DNA of 64,000 bases, taken from Paludibacteraceae bacterium (GTDB taxonomy: Bacteria > Bacteroidota > Bacteroidia > Bacteroidales > Paludibacteraceae). This document shows, in pieces, positions 32,995-42,384 of this stretch. A program made the position numbers and the translations under genes. Under the pieces are notes generated by a model. The model was not told the origin of the DNA. It worked only from the letters and a program-made list of their open reading frames with translations, and ran no database searches. Position 1 is the first letter of the stretch; each line of letters begins with the position of its first letter. The stretch covers positions 1 through 64,000 of the forward strand of contig JAKSKZ010000003.1 in assembly GCA_024401475.1 (NCBI GenBank), read 5' to 3'.

Positions 32995-34848
32995 TTATTT
33001 TACAGATTCCTCCAACATCTTGATTTTCTCAAGAACAAGATTTCGCTCCTCCTTCAACTTTTCAATCTTACGCTCCATCTCCTTGATCAAACCTGACGCA
33101 TTCTTCGAATTAGCGAAGAATCCGATATTATTTTCTGCAGTTGTGATGTCAGAGCCCAAAGACTCATACACCTTAACAAGACGCTTACGCTCGCCAAGAA
33201 GCTTTTGTTGTCCCTTCTCAGCCATCTCCTCCAAATTAGACTTGAAGACATCCATGCGTCTTGCAGCCTGATCCAAATTCAATTTGTCGAACTTTTCGTC
33301 TATCGCAGCCTTATATTCCTTATAAACCTTATCCTTATCTTTAAATGGCACATGACCCACCTCGTTCCATTCAGCTATCAAAGACTTCAACATCTTATAA
33401 GCTGCGTTGTGATCCTCTCCGATTTGAATCTCCTTGATTTGAGCGATCAAAGCCTTCTTCTTCTTCAAGTTTTCATCTTGGTCGTTCTTCATTGCCTTTT
33501 GTTGCTTGCTTTTTCTATCGAAGAAATAGTCGCAAGCGGCAACGAAACGTTTCCAAACCGCGTCAGAATGCTTCTTAGGAACAGCACCTATACTCTTCCA
33601 TTCCTTCTGCAATTGGACCAACTTATCGGTAGTGCCCTTCCAATCGTCGCTATCCTTCAAAGCTTCAGCCTTCTCACAGAAAGCAATCTTCTTCTCCAAA
33701 TTAGCGGTCAATTTATCTTTTGAATTCTTATAAAACTCATTCTTTGCATTGAAGAACCTATCACATGCCGAGCGGAATCGCTCATAAATAGCAACGTTAT
33801 TCTTCTTTGGAGCAAAGCCAATCTTTTTCCATTCTGCCTGAATCTCAACGATAGCGTCAGATTTCTCTTGCCACTCCTTATAGGTTGAAATAGCATCAAT
33901 ATCGACAGCCTCAACCTTCTCACAAAGAGCAGTCTTCTTAGCCAAATTATTCACCTCTTCCTCGCGCATTGCGTCGAAATAGTCATGATGACGTTTGTTC
34001 ACCACTGTAGAAGCGGCCTTGAAGCGATTCCAAATCGGCTCACGGTTGTCTTTTGAAACAGGGCCAACCTCACGCCATTCGTCATGAAGAGCCTGCAATT
34101 TCTTAAAGGCACCTACCACATCAGAATCATCAGCCAAAGCCTCTGCCTGCTCACACAAGTTCGTTTTAGCCTCCAAATTCTTCTTGAAGTCATACTCACG
34201 CAACTCGTTGTTTATCTTTAAATTATCATAGAATTGTTCAACACACAACTGGTAGTTCTTCCAAAGACCAGCAATTTCAGAAGCAGGAACTTGTCCAACC
34301 TCCTTCCACTCTTGTTGCAATTTTTGGAATGCTGGCACCTTTTTGCCAAAATCTTCCGCATTGGCCAACAAATTTTTCAAGTCCTCCAAAATACGGTTTT
34401 TGGCAGCTAAATTATCATTCTTCTCTTTTTCGATGCGTTGCAGTTCTGCATTTCTCTTCTCCCTAAAAGCAGAAAGAATGTTTTTCAACTCAGACTCCAA
34501 AGGTTCAATAGGTGCCTTGTAGTCCTCCTCAAGGCCACCAGCCTCCAAGAATTTCTTCTTAGCATCCTCGTTGTTAATCTTTAATTGTCTATAGAAAAGA
34601 TGTTTGATAGAATCCAAACTTGCCTTCAACGGAGCATACTCTTCAAGTCCGTCTGCCGTAAGAGATTCAGCCTTAGCGACAAGTTCCGCCATCGACAAGG
34701 AACTGAAATCCTCCACTTCCACATTCTCGTCAGAGTCGTCATCCGACTCATCCACAGTCATCACAATTTGATTTTCAATCTGGTCGTTTGTGGCATTAAC
34801 TGCCTCATTTTCTACTTGTTGAGAATCCTTCTGATCAAGTATGTCCAT
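32995..34848 (-). CDS. DUF349 repeat protein
   Basis: 617 residues, acidic at the N-terminus (about 20-55), then five DUF349 repeats, each with a conserved LQxEWKxIGxVP-type turn followed by a long helix: LQQEWKEVGQVP, LHDEWREVGPVS, IQAEWKKIGFAP, LQKEWKSIGAVP and LIAEWNEVGHVP. The C-terminus is a coiled coil (about 560-617, LIKEMERKIEKLKEERNLVL). Entirely helical and cytoplasmic. DUF349 proteins are conserved in Bacteroidetes without an agreed function. Has its own promoter 117 nt upstream. Confidence 0.88.
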   Translation of the reverse strand: MDILDQKDSQQVENEAVNATNDQIENQIVMTVDESDDDSDENVEVEDFSSLSMAELVAKAESLTADGLEEYAPLKASLDSIKHLFYRQLKINNEDAKKKFLEAGGLEEDYKAPIEPLESELKNILSAFREKRNAELQRIEKEKNDNLAAKNRILEDLKNLLANAEDFGKKVPAFQKLQQEWKEVGQVPASEIAGLWKNYQLCVEQFYDNLKINNELREYDFKKNLEAKTNLCEQAEALADDSDVVGAFKKLQALHDEWREVGPVSKDNREPIWNRFKAASTVVNKRHHDYFDAMREEEVNNLAKKTALCEKVEAVDIDAISTYKEWQEKSDAIVEIQAEWKKIGFAPKKNNVAIYERFRSACDRFFNAKNEFYKNSKDKLTANLEKKIAFCEKAEALKDSDDWKGTTDKLVQLQKEWKSIGAVPKKHSDAVWKRFVAACDYFFDRKSKQQKAMKNDQDENLKKKKALIAQIKEIQIGEDHNAAYKMLKSLIAEWNEVGHVPFKDKDKVYKEYKAAIDEKFDKLNLDQAARRMDVFKSNLEEMAEKGQQKLLGERKRLVKVYESLGSDITTAENNIGFFANSKNASGLIKEMERKIEKLKEERNLVLEKIKMLEESVK

Positions 34849-35194
34849 TAGTTTTTCCTTTTTTAACGAAAACCTTCATCCGCCCAAACGTAGCTTCAGC
34901 AAGTTTTCCAAACATTCAATTATTATCTATCTCTACTGCTTTTTTGATGCAAGAGTTATAGGTGCAAATTTATAAAAAGTTTCGTAATACGCACCATCCA
35001 ACGCAATTATTTTACACTCACCTAACTTTGGCTTTTCGCATAGATACTCGACTGAATTTTAAGATGCATACGTTCAAAGCCCACCGAAATCCTTTTTATA
35101 AAACTGATAAAAAGTATGTACCAACATTCCGATTTTTATGATTACCTTTACACTTGAATATAAAACAGCTTAATAACAATCAAATCAACTAATT
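34849..35194. other. Divergent promoter region
   Basis: Holds the DUF349 promoter (34965-34972) and, on plus, TACCTTTA (35143-35150; 7 of 8) for the DUF456 gene. No gene and no strong hairpin. Confidence 0.5.
34965..34972 (-). promoter_or_regulatory. -7 promoter element of the DUF349 gene
   Basis: Minus strand TAAATTTG; leader of about 110 nt. Confidence 0.5.
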
Positions 35195-35710
35195 ATGGAT
35201 ATAGCTCTATTCATTGCAGCAGGACTATTAATGATTCTAGGTGTAATCGGCAGCATTGTGCCAGGCATTCCAGGAAGTCCTTGTAGTTATATCGGTCTGA
35301 TTCTACTGCACCTAACCGAAAAAGTAGAATATTCCTTTGAGTTTCTCATCGTCACATTTGTCATTTGCGTGGCTGTTTTCGTCCTCGACTTTTTCGTTCC
35401 CGCCTGGTGCACCAAGAAATTCGGAGGAAGCAAAAAAGGCGTATGGGGAAGCATCATCGGACTATTCGTCGGAATATTCTCCCCCATTCCTTTTGGCTTT
35501 ATCATCGGACCATTTGCGGGTGCAATCATAGGCGAACTTCTCGAAGGGAAAGATTCGTCAAGCGCGTTTCGCTCCGGACTCGGATCCTTCGTTGGATTTC
35601 TTCTGACCACGGGGGCGAAACTCGCCTTAGGAATCACCTTCCTATATTTCTATATTCAAGCTGTCTATTCATCTGTAAGCCAGACTAATTTAGAATCTCT
35701 ATTCGGCTAA
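35195..35710 (+). CDS. DUF456 integral membrane protein
   Basis: 171 residues, about four to five membrane segments (4-22, 46-70, 80-105 with a Gly-rich GLFVGIFSPIPFGFIIGPFAGA loop, 128-155). The opening GVIGSIVPGIPGSPCSYIGL and the PFAGAIIGE stretch are the hallmarks of DUF456. Function unknown. Single gene, convergent with the MFS transporter, only 19 nt between the two stops. Confidence 0.85.
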   Translation: MDIALFIAAGLLMILGVIGSIVPGIPGSPCSYIGLILLHLTEKVEYSFEFLIVTFVICVAVFVLDFFVPAWCTKKFGGSKKGVWGSIIGLFVGIFSPIPFGFIIGPFAGAIIGELLEGKDSSSAFRSGLGSFVGFLLTTGAKLALGITFLYFYIQAVYSSVSQTNLESLFG

Positions 35711-35729
35711 AGGGTAAGGTTCTAAAATA

Positions 35730-36899
35730 CTAAACGCTAGCTTTTGTCTTCGACTTGAGGATGGCGGAAAGCGTCATCATTATCAACACCAAGCCTAAGA
35801 CATAGAGGAACGACACTCGCATGGACGAAGCATCTCCAATCAATCCAATCACGAACGGGCCAAACAAAAAGCCCGTTCCGCTTATCGTGTTGACCATTGC
35901 CAGCCCCATAGCCGGAGTCACCTCTTTTCGATCCCCAGCCAAACTATAAATCACTGGTACAAGGCAAGATAGACCCAAACCAGAAACCAGCAATCCTGCG
36001 ATGGAGAGCCAAGCAGAAAGACTCGACACCAACAAAATTATTCCCAAAGCGGTGATAACACAACTGCCTAACAATATCGTTGCCGAGGTGTATCGGCGAC
36101 GAACAGAATCACCAAAGAATCGGCCAAACGCCATAAATGCCGAATAAATGGCCAACCCAGCAGGCGCCATATTCTCCGAAAAATCAATGACACTCTTCAT
36201 GTAAACCGTGCTCCAGTCGGAAACCCCACCTTCAACCACCCTACCCATCAAGGCAATAAATGCAATCAAAAGCAAAATGCCTTTCGGGAAAAGAAATCTG
36301 AACCCAGCGGAACGATAATTTTTAGAAGGGGTCTCCTTCAAGAAAAACGAACGAATATAAAAGAAAGTGCAGAGGGCAAAGGCAGAGACCGCCAACAAAT
36401 GAGCAAAGACTGAAACGCCCATCGACATAAACACGATACCTAACGACGCTCCCGAACACATACCCACATAAAAGAAGGCATGGAACATCGCTATAATCGG
36501 ACGTTTATAGGCATGCTCCACAATGATGGAATTGCCGTTGATGGAGACATCCGTAATAGCTACAGACGCACCATAAAACATACAATAAATGTACAATACA
36601 ATTATATTCGGCATAACTGCCAGCAACGGCAGCATCGACATATAGACATAGCCCATGGCCGACAATTTCTTACATCCATACTTGCCTTGCAAATAGCCAC
36701 AAAAAGGCATCACCAAAGCAGAACCGATAGACATAAAAAACATTGTTAAACTGAGTTGAGTCATAGACATATTATATATATCTATGATGCCTGGGTGGCG
36801 AGACAACAACGACGAGAATACAAAACCCATCAAAAAATACTGGGCCAGCAAAGCCCTACGTGCGTTATGCTTTGTGCGCACAACTGAAATCGTTTCCAT
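35730..36899 (-). CDS. Major facilitator superfamily transporter
   Basis: 389 residues with about twelve membrane helices in two halves of six. The loop between helices 2 and 3 reads GYLQGKYGCKKLSAMG, the MFS G-x-L-x-D/G-R/K-x-G-R/K-K motif. It resembles the small YbjJ-like group rather than the antiporters; the substrate is unknown. Single gene, start METISVVRTKHNARR. Confidence 0.85.
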   Translation of the reverse strand: METISVVRTKHNARRALLAQYFLMGFVFSSLLSRHPGIIDIYNMSMTQLSLTMFFMSIGSALVMPFCGYLQGKYGCKKLSAMGYVYMSMLPLLAVMPNIIVLYIYCMFYGASVAITDVSINGNSIIVEHAYKRPIIAMFHAFFYVGMCSGASLGIVFMSMGVSVFAHLLAVSAFALCTFFYIRSFFLKETPSKNYRSAGFRFLFPKGILLLIAFIALMGRVVEGGVSDWSTVYMKSVIDFSENMAPAGLAIYSAFMAFGRFFGDSVRRRYTSATILLGSCVITALGIILLVSSLSAWLSIAGLLVSGLGLSCLVPVIYSLAGDRKEVTPAMGLAMVNTISGTGFLFGPFVIGLIGDASSMRVSFLYVLGLVLIMMTLSAILKSKTKASV

Positions 36900-36971
36900 T
36901 CTTATACTTTAAACATTTCCGCTTCACACGGAATACCATAATAATCAAAACTTGCAAACAGAACATTCAAT

Positions 36972-37011
36972 CATAAAAAAAAGAAAAGCGGACGAATAAC
37001 ATCCATCCGCC
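36972..37011 (-). terminator. Probable terminator after the cyclophilin gene
   Basis: Stem GCGGA/TCCGC, then a long T-run on the minus strand. Confidence 0.55.
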
Positions 37012-37025
37012 TAATTATCAAGGAA

Positions 37026-37847
37026 TCACTCTACAACTTCAATTTTCATTTTGATATCCTTCTCCGGACGATCACCTGGCATTGTCTTTACCTCTGCTAT
37101 CTTATCGATAATCTCCATGCCTTCGATAACCTCACCAAACACAGTGTAATCATTATCCAAGAAAGCAGTACCACCGATAGTCTTATAGTCCTCACGCATC
37201 TCTGGAGTCAACTTAGGAAGTTTATCGTCCGTAAATTCAGACTTGATCTGTGCAGCGATTGCATTTTGCAAAGCAGCCAAACCAACTGAATCTTTCGCTT
37301 GACGAAGTTTCTTGATTTCAGGAGTCTTCTCCCTTACAATTTCGTAGAAACGAGCATCCTGTACCTTACGTTGCATCATTGTCTCCCAACGATCCAACTC
37401 CGCGTCTGACATTCTCTTACCTTGTACGATATAAAATTGACATCCAGAAGAACGCTTTTGTGGATTGACTTGGTCTCCTTGACGAGCCGCTGCCAAAGCA
37501 CCTTTCTTATGATAATGCTTAGGGAAAACGAACTCCGCAGGAATAGTATAACCCACATCACCAGCCCCCAAACGCTTTTCAGCAGGAGCATTCTTTGACT
37601 CCGGATCACCTCCTTGAATCATGAAATTGCCAATCACACGATGAAACAATAGGTCATTATAGAAACCCTCCTTCACCAATTTCAAGAAATTGTCCCTATG
37701 CAAAGGGGTGTCGTTATACAATTTAATCTTCATTGTTCCGTACTCGGTAGTTAGAACAACCACCTTTTCTTGCTCAGAAGTTTGTGCACTTGCAGCCATA
37801 AAAGACATTGTTAAAAATATTGATACAAATAACTTTAATATACGCAT
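37026..37847 (-). CDS. Secreted cyclophilin-type peptidyl-prolyl cis-trans isomerase
   Basis: 273 residues started at MRILKLFVSIFLTMSFMAASAQ, which gives a good signal peptide; the frame is open further upstream but that part is not signal-like. Cyclophilin landmarks: FHRVIGNFMIQGGDPES, SSGCQFYIVQG, TVFGEVIEGMEIIDKIA. Between the second and third lies an inserted helical stretch of about 70 residues (DAELDRWETMMQRK through LTPEMREDY), common in Bacteroidetes periplasmic cyclophilins. Assists folding of exported proteins. Promoter at 37938-37945. Confidence 0.9.
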   Translation of the reverse strand: MRILKLFVSIFLTMSFMAASAQTSEQEKVVVLTTEYGTMKIKLYNDTPLHRDNFLKLVKEGFYNDLLFHRVIGNFMIQGGDPESKNAPAEKRLGAGDVGYTIPAEFVFPKHYHKKGALAAARQGDQVNPQKRSSGCQFYIVQGKRMSDAELDRWETMMQRKVQDARFYEIVREKTPEIKKLRQAKDSVGLAALQNAIAAQIKSEFTDDKLPKLTPEMREDYKTIGGTAFLDNDYTVFGEVIEGMEIIDKIAEVKTMPGDRPEKDIKMKIEVVE

Positions 37848-37937
37848 AAGCTTGAAAATTAGCAATGACCCCCCGACAATCAACTTCAACTCAACCAATC
37901 AACCGCGACCTCTGAACGTCATTAAATTAAATCACCA

Positions 37938-37945
37938 CAAAATTA
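37938..37945 (-). promoter_or_regulatory. -7 promoter element of the cyclophilin gene
   Basis: Minus strand TAATTTTG, leader about 85 nt. Confidence 0.5.
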
Positions 37946-38053
37946 GTAAAAATAAACCCGAAAAATCGCCCAAACGCGAGCAAAGAATCAAATTGTTGAT
38001 TATTTTTCAATGACAAAATTAGAAAGAATGTTTTTCAGTACAAATTTTTTATA

Positions 38054-38061
38054 TAATTTTG
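38054..38061 (+). promoter_or_regulatory. -7 promoter element of rpmE2
   Basis: TAATTTTG, 69 nt before the ATG at 38131. Confidence 0.55.
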
Positions 38062-38130
38062 CGACGCAATTACACAAAAGGTTACCAAACAAATTAAACA
38101 AAGTAAAAAACAATAATAACATAGATTGAA

Positions 38131-38382
38131 ATGAAGAAAGACATTCATCCAGAAAATTACCGTCCTGTAGCATTCAAGGACCTTTCAAATGGTGACGTAT
38201 TTATCACACGTTCTACAGTTAACACAAAGGACACTATCGAAATCGACGGCGAGACTTTGCCATTGGTTAAGCTTGAAATCTCTAGCTCATCTCACCCATT
38301 CTTCACTGGTAAGGCAAAGATGGTTGACACAGCTGGTCGTGTTGATAAGTTCCTTAGCCGTTACGGTAACAGAAAGAAATAA
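38131..38382 (+). CDS. rpmE2: 50S ribosomal protein L31 type B
   Basis: 83 residues: [20 protein letters not shown], then [27 protein letters not shown] and VDKFLSRYG. It lacks the zinc-binding Cys residues of type A L31, so it is the type B (C-minus) form, which in other bacteria is used when zinc is scarce; in Bacteroidales it is commonly the main L31. Strong terminator directly after it. Confidence 0.96.
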   Translation: MKKDIHPENYRPVAFKDLSNGDVFITRSTVNTKDTIEIDGETLPLVKLEISSSSHPFFTGKAKMVDTAGRVDKFLSRYGNRKK

Positions 38383-38400
38383 TCCACTTTTCGGATTTTC

Positions 38401-38437
38401 ACAAAACAGGGCGGACCTTACGGTTCGCCCTGTTTTG
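38401..38437 (+). terminator. Rho-independent terminator of rpmE2
   Basis: Perfect 13-bp stem ACAAAACAGGGCG/CGCCCTGTTTTGT, 11-nt loop. Confidence 0.9.
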
Positions 38438-38555
38438 TATACATCACCTTGCCCTCACGAAACATAGTTCTCCATGCCAACGCTCCAATTTGGGTGACAA
38501 CGTCGGGAATTCTAACATTCGGAAGTTTTCCGAGTGGCACAATTTGCAGGATCTA

Positions 38556-39908
38556 TCATCCAATCAATTTCTTCCGAAACACTATCTGATGGGCCGTCAC
38601 GACCATTGCTCCCGTCAATATCCAAGAAATAGGATATACAATCATCAACGATTGGAAATCGGGGTGATATGGGCAATAAAAATAGATCCAACAAAGACGT
38701 AGCACACACGTTCCGACGATAGTCAGCAATGCCGGCAAGGAGGAATAGCCCAAACCTCGCAAAGAGGCAGACGATATCTCGTAACTGCAAGCAATCCACT
38801 GCCACAGCAAGACGGTCTCCATACGGACAAATGCAAAATCAAGCACCTCTGCATTAGAAGAAAAGAGCCCTATCGCCCACCGTTCTTGCCAGACAAAAAG
38901 CACGTTCAACAAGCCACACCCCAAAACACTCAACCACATGGCATGCCGGAAAATCACCCGACATCGAGCTCCCTGCTTTGCTCCATAGTTTTGTCCCGTA
39001 AAGGTCGTCGCCGCACTACCGAAGGCCGCTATCACAAAATAGCAATAATGTTCATAATTGAGTGCTGCCGCTGAACCAGCCACCGCCATGGCACCGTAAC
39101 TATTAATCGTGGCTTGAATAAAGACATTGGCAAACGAAAAAACCATACTCTGCACACCTGCAGGCACTCCTATGCTAAGCATATGGGACAACTCCTTGCG
39201 AAAAAATCTCACGCCCGACCACTGCAAACGGAAAGGCTCCGCCTCTCGGCCTAAAATGCGTAAGACTAACGTAGCCGCCACTATATTTCCTATAACCGTA
39301 CCCACGGCCACCCCCAACACATCTAAATGAAAGAATATGACCAACACGAGATTCACCACCACATTGACCACCCCACCTGCCGCCAAACAATAGAGCGGAC
39401 GACGAGTGTCTCCTACGCTTCGGAGAATCGACGACGAAAAATTGAAAAGCATAATGGCGGGCATACCCAAGAAATAGACACGCAAATACAGCACGGACAA
39501 ATCGATGACATCCGAAGGGGTATCCATCGCCTCCAAAATGACACGAGCCATCGAAACGCCAAACAGCAACAACAACGCACCGCTCACCAGAGAAACACCT
39601 ATGGCCGTCGAAACAGCCCTCTTAATTCCCTCGTCATCATGTTTACCCACACAACGAGAAATAACCACATTGGCTCCTATGGATATTCCGACGAAAAGGT
39701 TAATCATCAAATTAATGAGCGAACCATTACTACCCACCGCCGCCAACGCTTGTGGCGAAGAGAACTTACCCACGACGGCTACATCCACAGAATTGAACAA
39801 TTGTTGCAATATGCTGCTCGCCGCTATCGGCAATGCGAACATCAACATCTTGCCCAACAACGGACCATTCAACATGTCTATTTGACGCTTCATCTTTTCC
39901 TTTTTCAA
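38556..39908 (-). CDS. MATE-family efflux transporter
   Basis: 450 residues, twelve membrane helices in two MatE repeats. N-terminus IDMLNGPLLGKMLMFALPIAASSILQQLFNSVD is characteristic of NorM/DinF-type MATE proteins, with FVGISIGANVVISRCVG and TFTGQNYGA in the expected places. Exports cationic drugs or metabolites in exchange for sodium or protons; substrate not predictable. Promoter TACCTTTG lies only 9 nt before the ATG, so the message is almost leaderless or a second start, MKRQIDM, is used. Confidence 0.9.
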   Translation of the reverse strand: MKKEKMKRQIDMLNGPLLGKMLMFALPIAASSILQQLFNSVDVAVVGKFSSPQALAAVGSNGSLINLMINLFVGISIGANVVISRCVGKHDDEGIKRAVSTAIGVSLVSGALLLLFGVSMARVILEAMDTPSDVIDLSVLYLRVYFLGMPAIMLFNFSSSILRSVGDTRRPLYCLAAGGVVNVVVNLVLVIFFHLDVLGVAVGTVIGNIVAATLVLRILGREAEPFRLQWSGVRFFRKELSHMLSIGVPAGVQSMVFSFANVFIQATINSYGAMAVAGSAAALNYEHYCYFVIAAFGSAATTFTGQNYGAKQGARCRVIFRHAMWLSVLGCGLLNVLFVWQERWAIGLFSSNAEVLDFAFVRMETVLLWQWIACSYEISSASLRGLGYSSLPALLTIVGTCVLRLCWIYFYCPYHPDFQSLMIVYPISWILTGAMVVTAHQIVFRKKLIG

Positions 39909-39916
39909 ATCGCCGA

Positions 39917-39924
39917 CAAAGGTA
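39917..39924 (-). promoter_or_regulatory. -7 promoter element of the MATE gene
   Basis: Minus strand TACCTTTG, immediately before the gene. Confidence 0.5.
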
Positions 39925-39980
39925 GTGGTTTATAAGCATATTTTGAACTTAGAAAGGTAACGTACTCCGCATAAAAATAG

Positions 39981-40000
39981 TTAAGGGACCTCTATCAACT
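39981..40000. repeat. Dispersed 21-bp repeat, degenerate copy
   Basis: TTAAGGGACCTCTATCAACT, the same motif as 40078-40098 with one deletion and two changes. Confidence 0.4.
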
Positions 40001-40077
40001 CTCCGATATCTATGCCTTTCGCATTTCTTGATATAGTTAGACCCATTAGACCTTGGTCTATTATTCGATTAACAATT

Positions 40078-40098
40078 TTAAGGTGACCTCTATAAATT
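40078..40098. repeat. Dispersed 21-bp repeat, copy 2
   Basis: Matches 4024-4044 at 20 of 21 positions. Confidence 0.5.
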
Positions 40099-40174
40099 CA
40101 CCGTTTTCTAATTTTTAATAACGAGTGACACAATTGAGGAATCATCCCCTCATCAATCTTTATCTTTTTTTCGC

Positions 40175-40182
40175 TACATTTG
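40175..40182 (+). promoter_or_regulatory. -7 promoter element of nadK
   Basis: TACATTTG, 11 nt before the first possible ATG. Confidence 0.6.
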
Positions 40183-40193
40183 CAAAAATTTGA

Positions 40194-41087
40194 ATGCGTA
40201 TGAAAGTCATCATCTTTGGAAACAAATTTAGGAAGGACATTGCCAACTACACAATGCGCCTCATCTATGCTCTCCAAGAAAACGATTACAAAGACATCAT
40301 CATCGAGAAAGACTTCGCTAAATACATGGCAAGTTCAGGATTCGACACATCTTTTGCCACTCAAAAACTTGAAGAGGGGGAAGATTTCGATGCTGACATT
40401 GCATTTAGTGTCGGTGGTGACGGAACTTTCATTCGCAGTTCTGCCAAAATAGGCAAGAAGGAGATTCCTATTCTCGGCATCAACGCAGGCCGATTAGGCT
40501 TTCTTGCCGACGTGCATGGCGAAGATATCGAAACTGCCGTGGCAGAAATTGCGAAAGGACAATACACGATAGAAGACAGAACTCTGCTCAGGCTGCACAC
40601 CCAAGAGAAAGTCTATACCGACTTCAACTATGCTCTCAACGAGGTTGCCGTTTTAAAGCAAGACTCCTCCTCTATGATTACCATACATGCTTGGGTGAAT
40701 GGTAAATTTCTCAATTCATATCAAGCCGATGGTCTCCTGATTGCAACCTCAACGGGTTCAACCGCCTACTCGCTCAGTGTTGGAGGCCCCATCATCGTAC
40801 CTCAATCCAACAGCTTGATCATCACGCCCGTAGCCCCACACAGTTTGAATGTCAGGCCTCTCATCATCCCTGATGATTGGGAAATCGAGTTGCAAGTGGA
40901 GAGCCGAAACAAGCATTTTCTCATCGCTCTTGACGGCAGGAACAACGTATTCGACAACAAGACAAAACTGACCATCAAAAAGGCTTCGTTCAATGTCAAA
41001 GCCATCAAACGAGAGAACAACGATTTCTTCAATACGCTAAGAAGCAAATTGATGTGGGGTTCCGACAATCGAAGATATACAATATAA
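40194..41087 (+). CDS. nadK: NAD kinase
   Basis: 297 residues (295 if the second Met, MKVIIFGNKF, is used). Phosphorylates NAD to NADP. Motifs: SVGGDGTFIRSSAK with the catalytic GGDG, GINAGRLGFLAD, NEVAV and DGLLIATSTGSTAYSLSVGGP. No extra domain. fmt starts 52 nt downstream on the same strand and is probably cotranscribed. Confidence 0.94.
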   Translation: MRMKVIIFGNKFRKDIANYTMRLIYALQENDYKDIIIEKDFAKYMASSGFDTSFATQKLEEGEDFDADIAFSVGGDGTFIRSSAKIGKKEIPILGINAGRLGFLADVHGEDIETAVAEIAKGQYTIEDRTLLRLHTQEKVYTDFNYALNEVAVLKQDSSSMITIHAWVNGKFLNSYQADGLLIATSTGSTAYSLSVGGPIIVPQSNSLIITPVAPHSLNVRPLIIPDDWEIELQVESRNKHFLIALDGRNNVFDNKTKLTIKKASFNVKAIKRENNDFFNTLRSKLMWGSDNRRYTI

Positions 41088-41139
41088 CATTCAGTAAAAG
41101 ACTGTGAGCCACGTCTCAACAAAAACAAAATTTCCACTT

Positions 41140-42108
41140 ATGGACAAGAAAGATTTGAAAATCGTATATATGGGTACGCCCGACTTCGCTGTCGAGCCAT
41201 TGAAAGTGTTGCACGAAAACGGATTCAACATCGTTGGCGTCATCACCATGCCCGACAAGCCTGCAGGAAGAGGCCATAAGATTCAATATTCCCCTGTTAA
41301 AAATTACGCATTGGAGCAAGGCCTCCGCCTACTGCAACCCGAGAAGTTGAAAGACGAGCAATTCGTAGAAGAGTTGCGCTCGTTGCAAGCAGACTTGCAA
41401 ATCGTAGTGGCTTTCCGTATGCTTCCCGAAGTGGTTTGGGCCATGCCTAAGCTTGGAACATTCAATCTTCACGCCTCCCTCCTACCTCAATATCGTGGAG
41501 CCGCACCTATCAACTGGGCTGTCATCAACGGAGAGAAAGAGACGGGCGTAACCACCTTCTTCCTAACTCACGAAATCGACACGGGTAAAATCATCCAACA
41601 AGAGAAGGAACCTATCCTCGACACCGACAACGCAGGTACCATCCACGACAAATTGATGTACAAAGGAAGTGCCCTAATTTTAGAAACAGTCAACGCCATC
41701 ATCGCAGGCACTGTAAAAGCCAAGCCACAAGAGGAGTTATATCAATCAGAGTCGGAACTCAAGCCAGCTCCAAAGATTTTCAAGGAGACTTGCAAAATCG
41801 ATTTCAACAAACCGTCCAGAGAGATTCACAACTTGGTTAGAGGACTCTCTCCTTACCCTGCCGCTTGGTGCTCTCTAAATACAGGGAAAGAGATTTTGGC
41901 CACAAAAATATACGAAACCGAGACCATCGAATCCGTACACCAACTCCAGCCTGGCAGCATCAGCACAGACAACAAAAAGCGTTTGGACATAGCCACAAGC
42001 AATGGTTTCTTACGCATAAAAGAGTTGCAAATCCCAGGAAAGAAACGCTTGCCAATCGAAGATTTTCTTAGAGGATTCAAACTTGAAGAGGGTATGCGTT
42101 TCGAATAA
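41140..42108 (+). CDS. fmt: Methionyl-tRNA formyltransferase
   Basis: 322 residues from MDKKDLKIVYMGTPDFAVEPL. Formylates initiator Met-tRNA using 10-formyltetrahydrofolate. Substrate-binding motif SLLPQYRGAAPINWAVINGE contains the conserved loop; the GVTTFFLTHEIDTGKI block carries the catalytic Asp; the C-terminal OB-like domain starts near 210 (EICNL-type REIHNLVRGLSPYPAAW). The upstream ATG at 41104 gives an extension without conservation and is rejected. Confidence 0.95.
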   Translation: MDKKDLKIVYMGTPDFAVEPLKVLHENGFNIVGVITMPDKPAGRGHKIQYSPVKNYALEQGLRLLQPEKLKDEQFVEELRSLQADLQIVVAFRMLPEVVWAMPKLGTFNLHASLLPQYRGAAPINWAVINGEKETGVTTFFLTHEIDTGKIIQQEKEPILDTDNAGTIHDKLMYKGSALILETVNAIIAGTVKAKPQEELYQSESELKPAPKIFKETCKIDFNKPSREIHNLVRGLSPYPAAWCSLNTGKEILATKIYETETIESVHQLQPGSISTDNKKRLDIATSNGFLRIKELQIPGKKRLPIEDFLRGFKLEEGMRFE

Positions 42109-42119
42109 GACTACGCAAC

Positions 42120-42178
42120 AAAAACGAGACTTTTTTAGGCGGGAAGAGTAAAAAAGGGTCTAAAAAAGCCTCGTTTTT
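42120..42178 (+). terminator. Long terminator after fmt
   Basis: 18-19 bp stem (AAAAACGAG and CTTTTTTAG paired with CTAAAAAAG and CTCGTTTTT, one mismatch), loop of about 21 nt. Confidence 0.8.
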
Positions 42179-42243
42179 ATGTTATACGACATAAAACACA
42201 AAAAATCTCAAAAAAACGAAGAGCAAACCAAATTAAAAACACA

Positions 42244-42251
42244 TATATTTG
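42244..42251 (+). promoter_or_regulatory. -7 promoter element of the ECF sigma gene
   Basis: TATATTTG, giving a leader of about 125 nt. Confidence 0.5.
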
Positions 42252-42384
42252 CATCATAGCAGACAAGAATTGGTCGCTTAACATCATTTTTTGATGCTTC
42301 TACAAATTAAAAATTATTACTAACTAAAAACGCACAGCCTATAGACGAACACTTACTTTTTTGAACATTTAAACAAAAAAGGAA

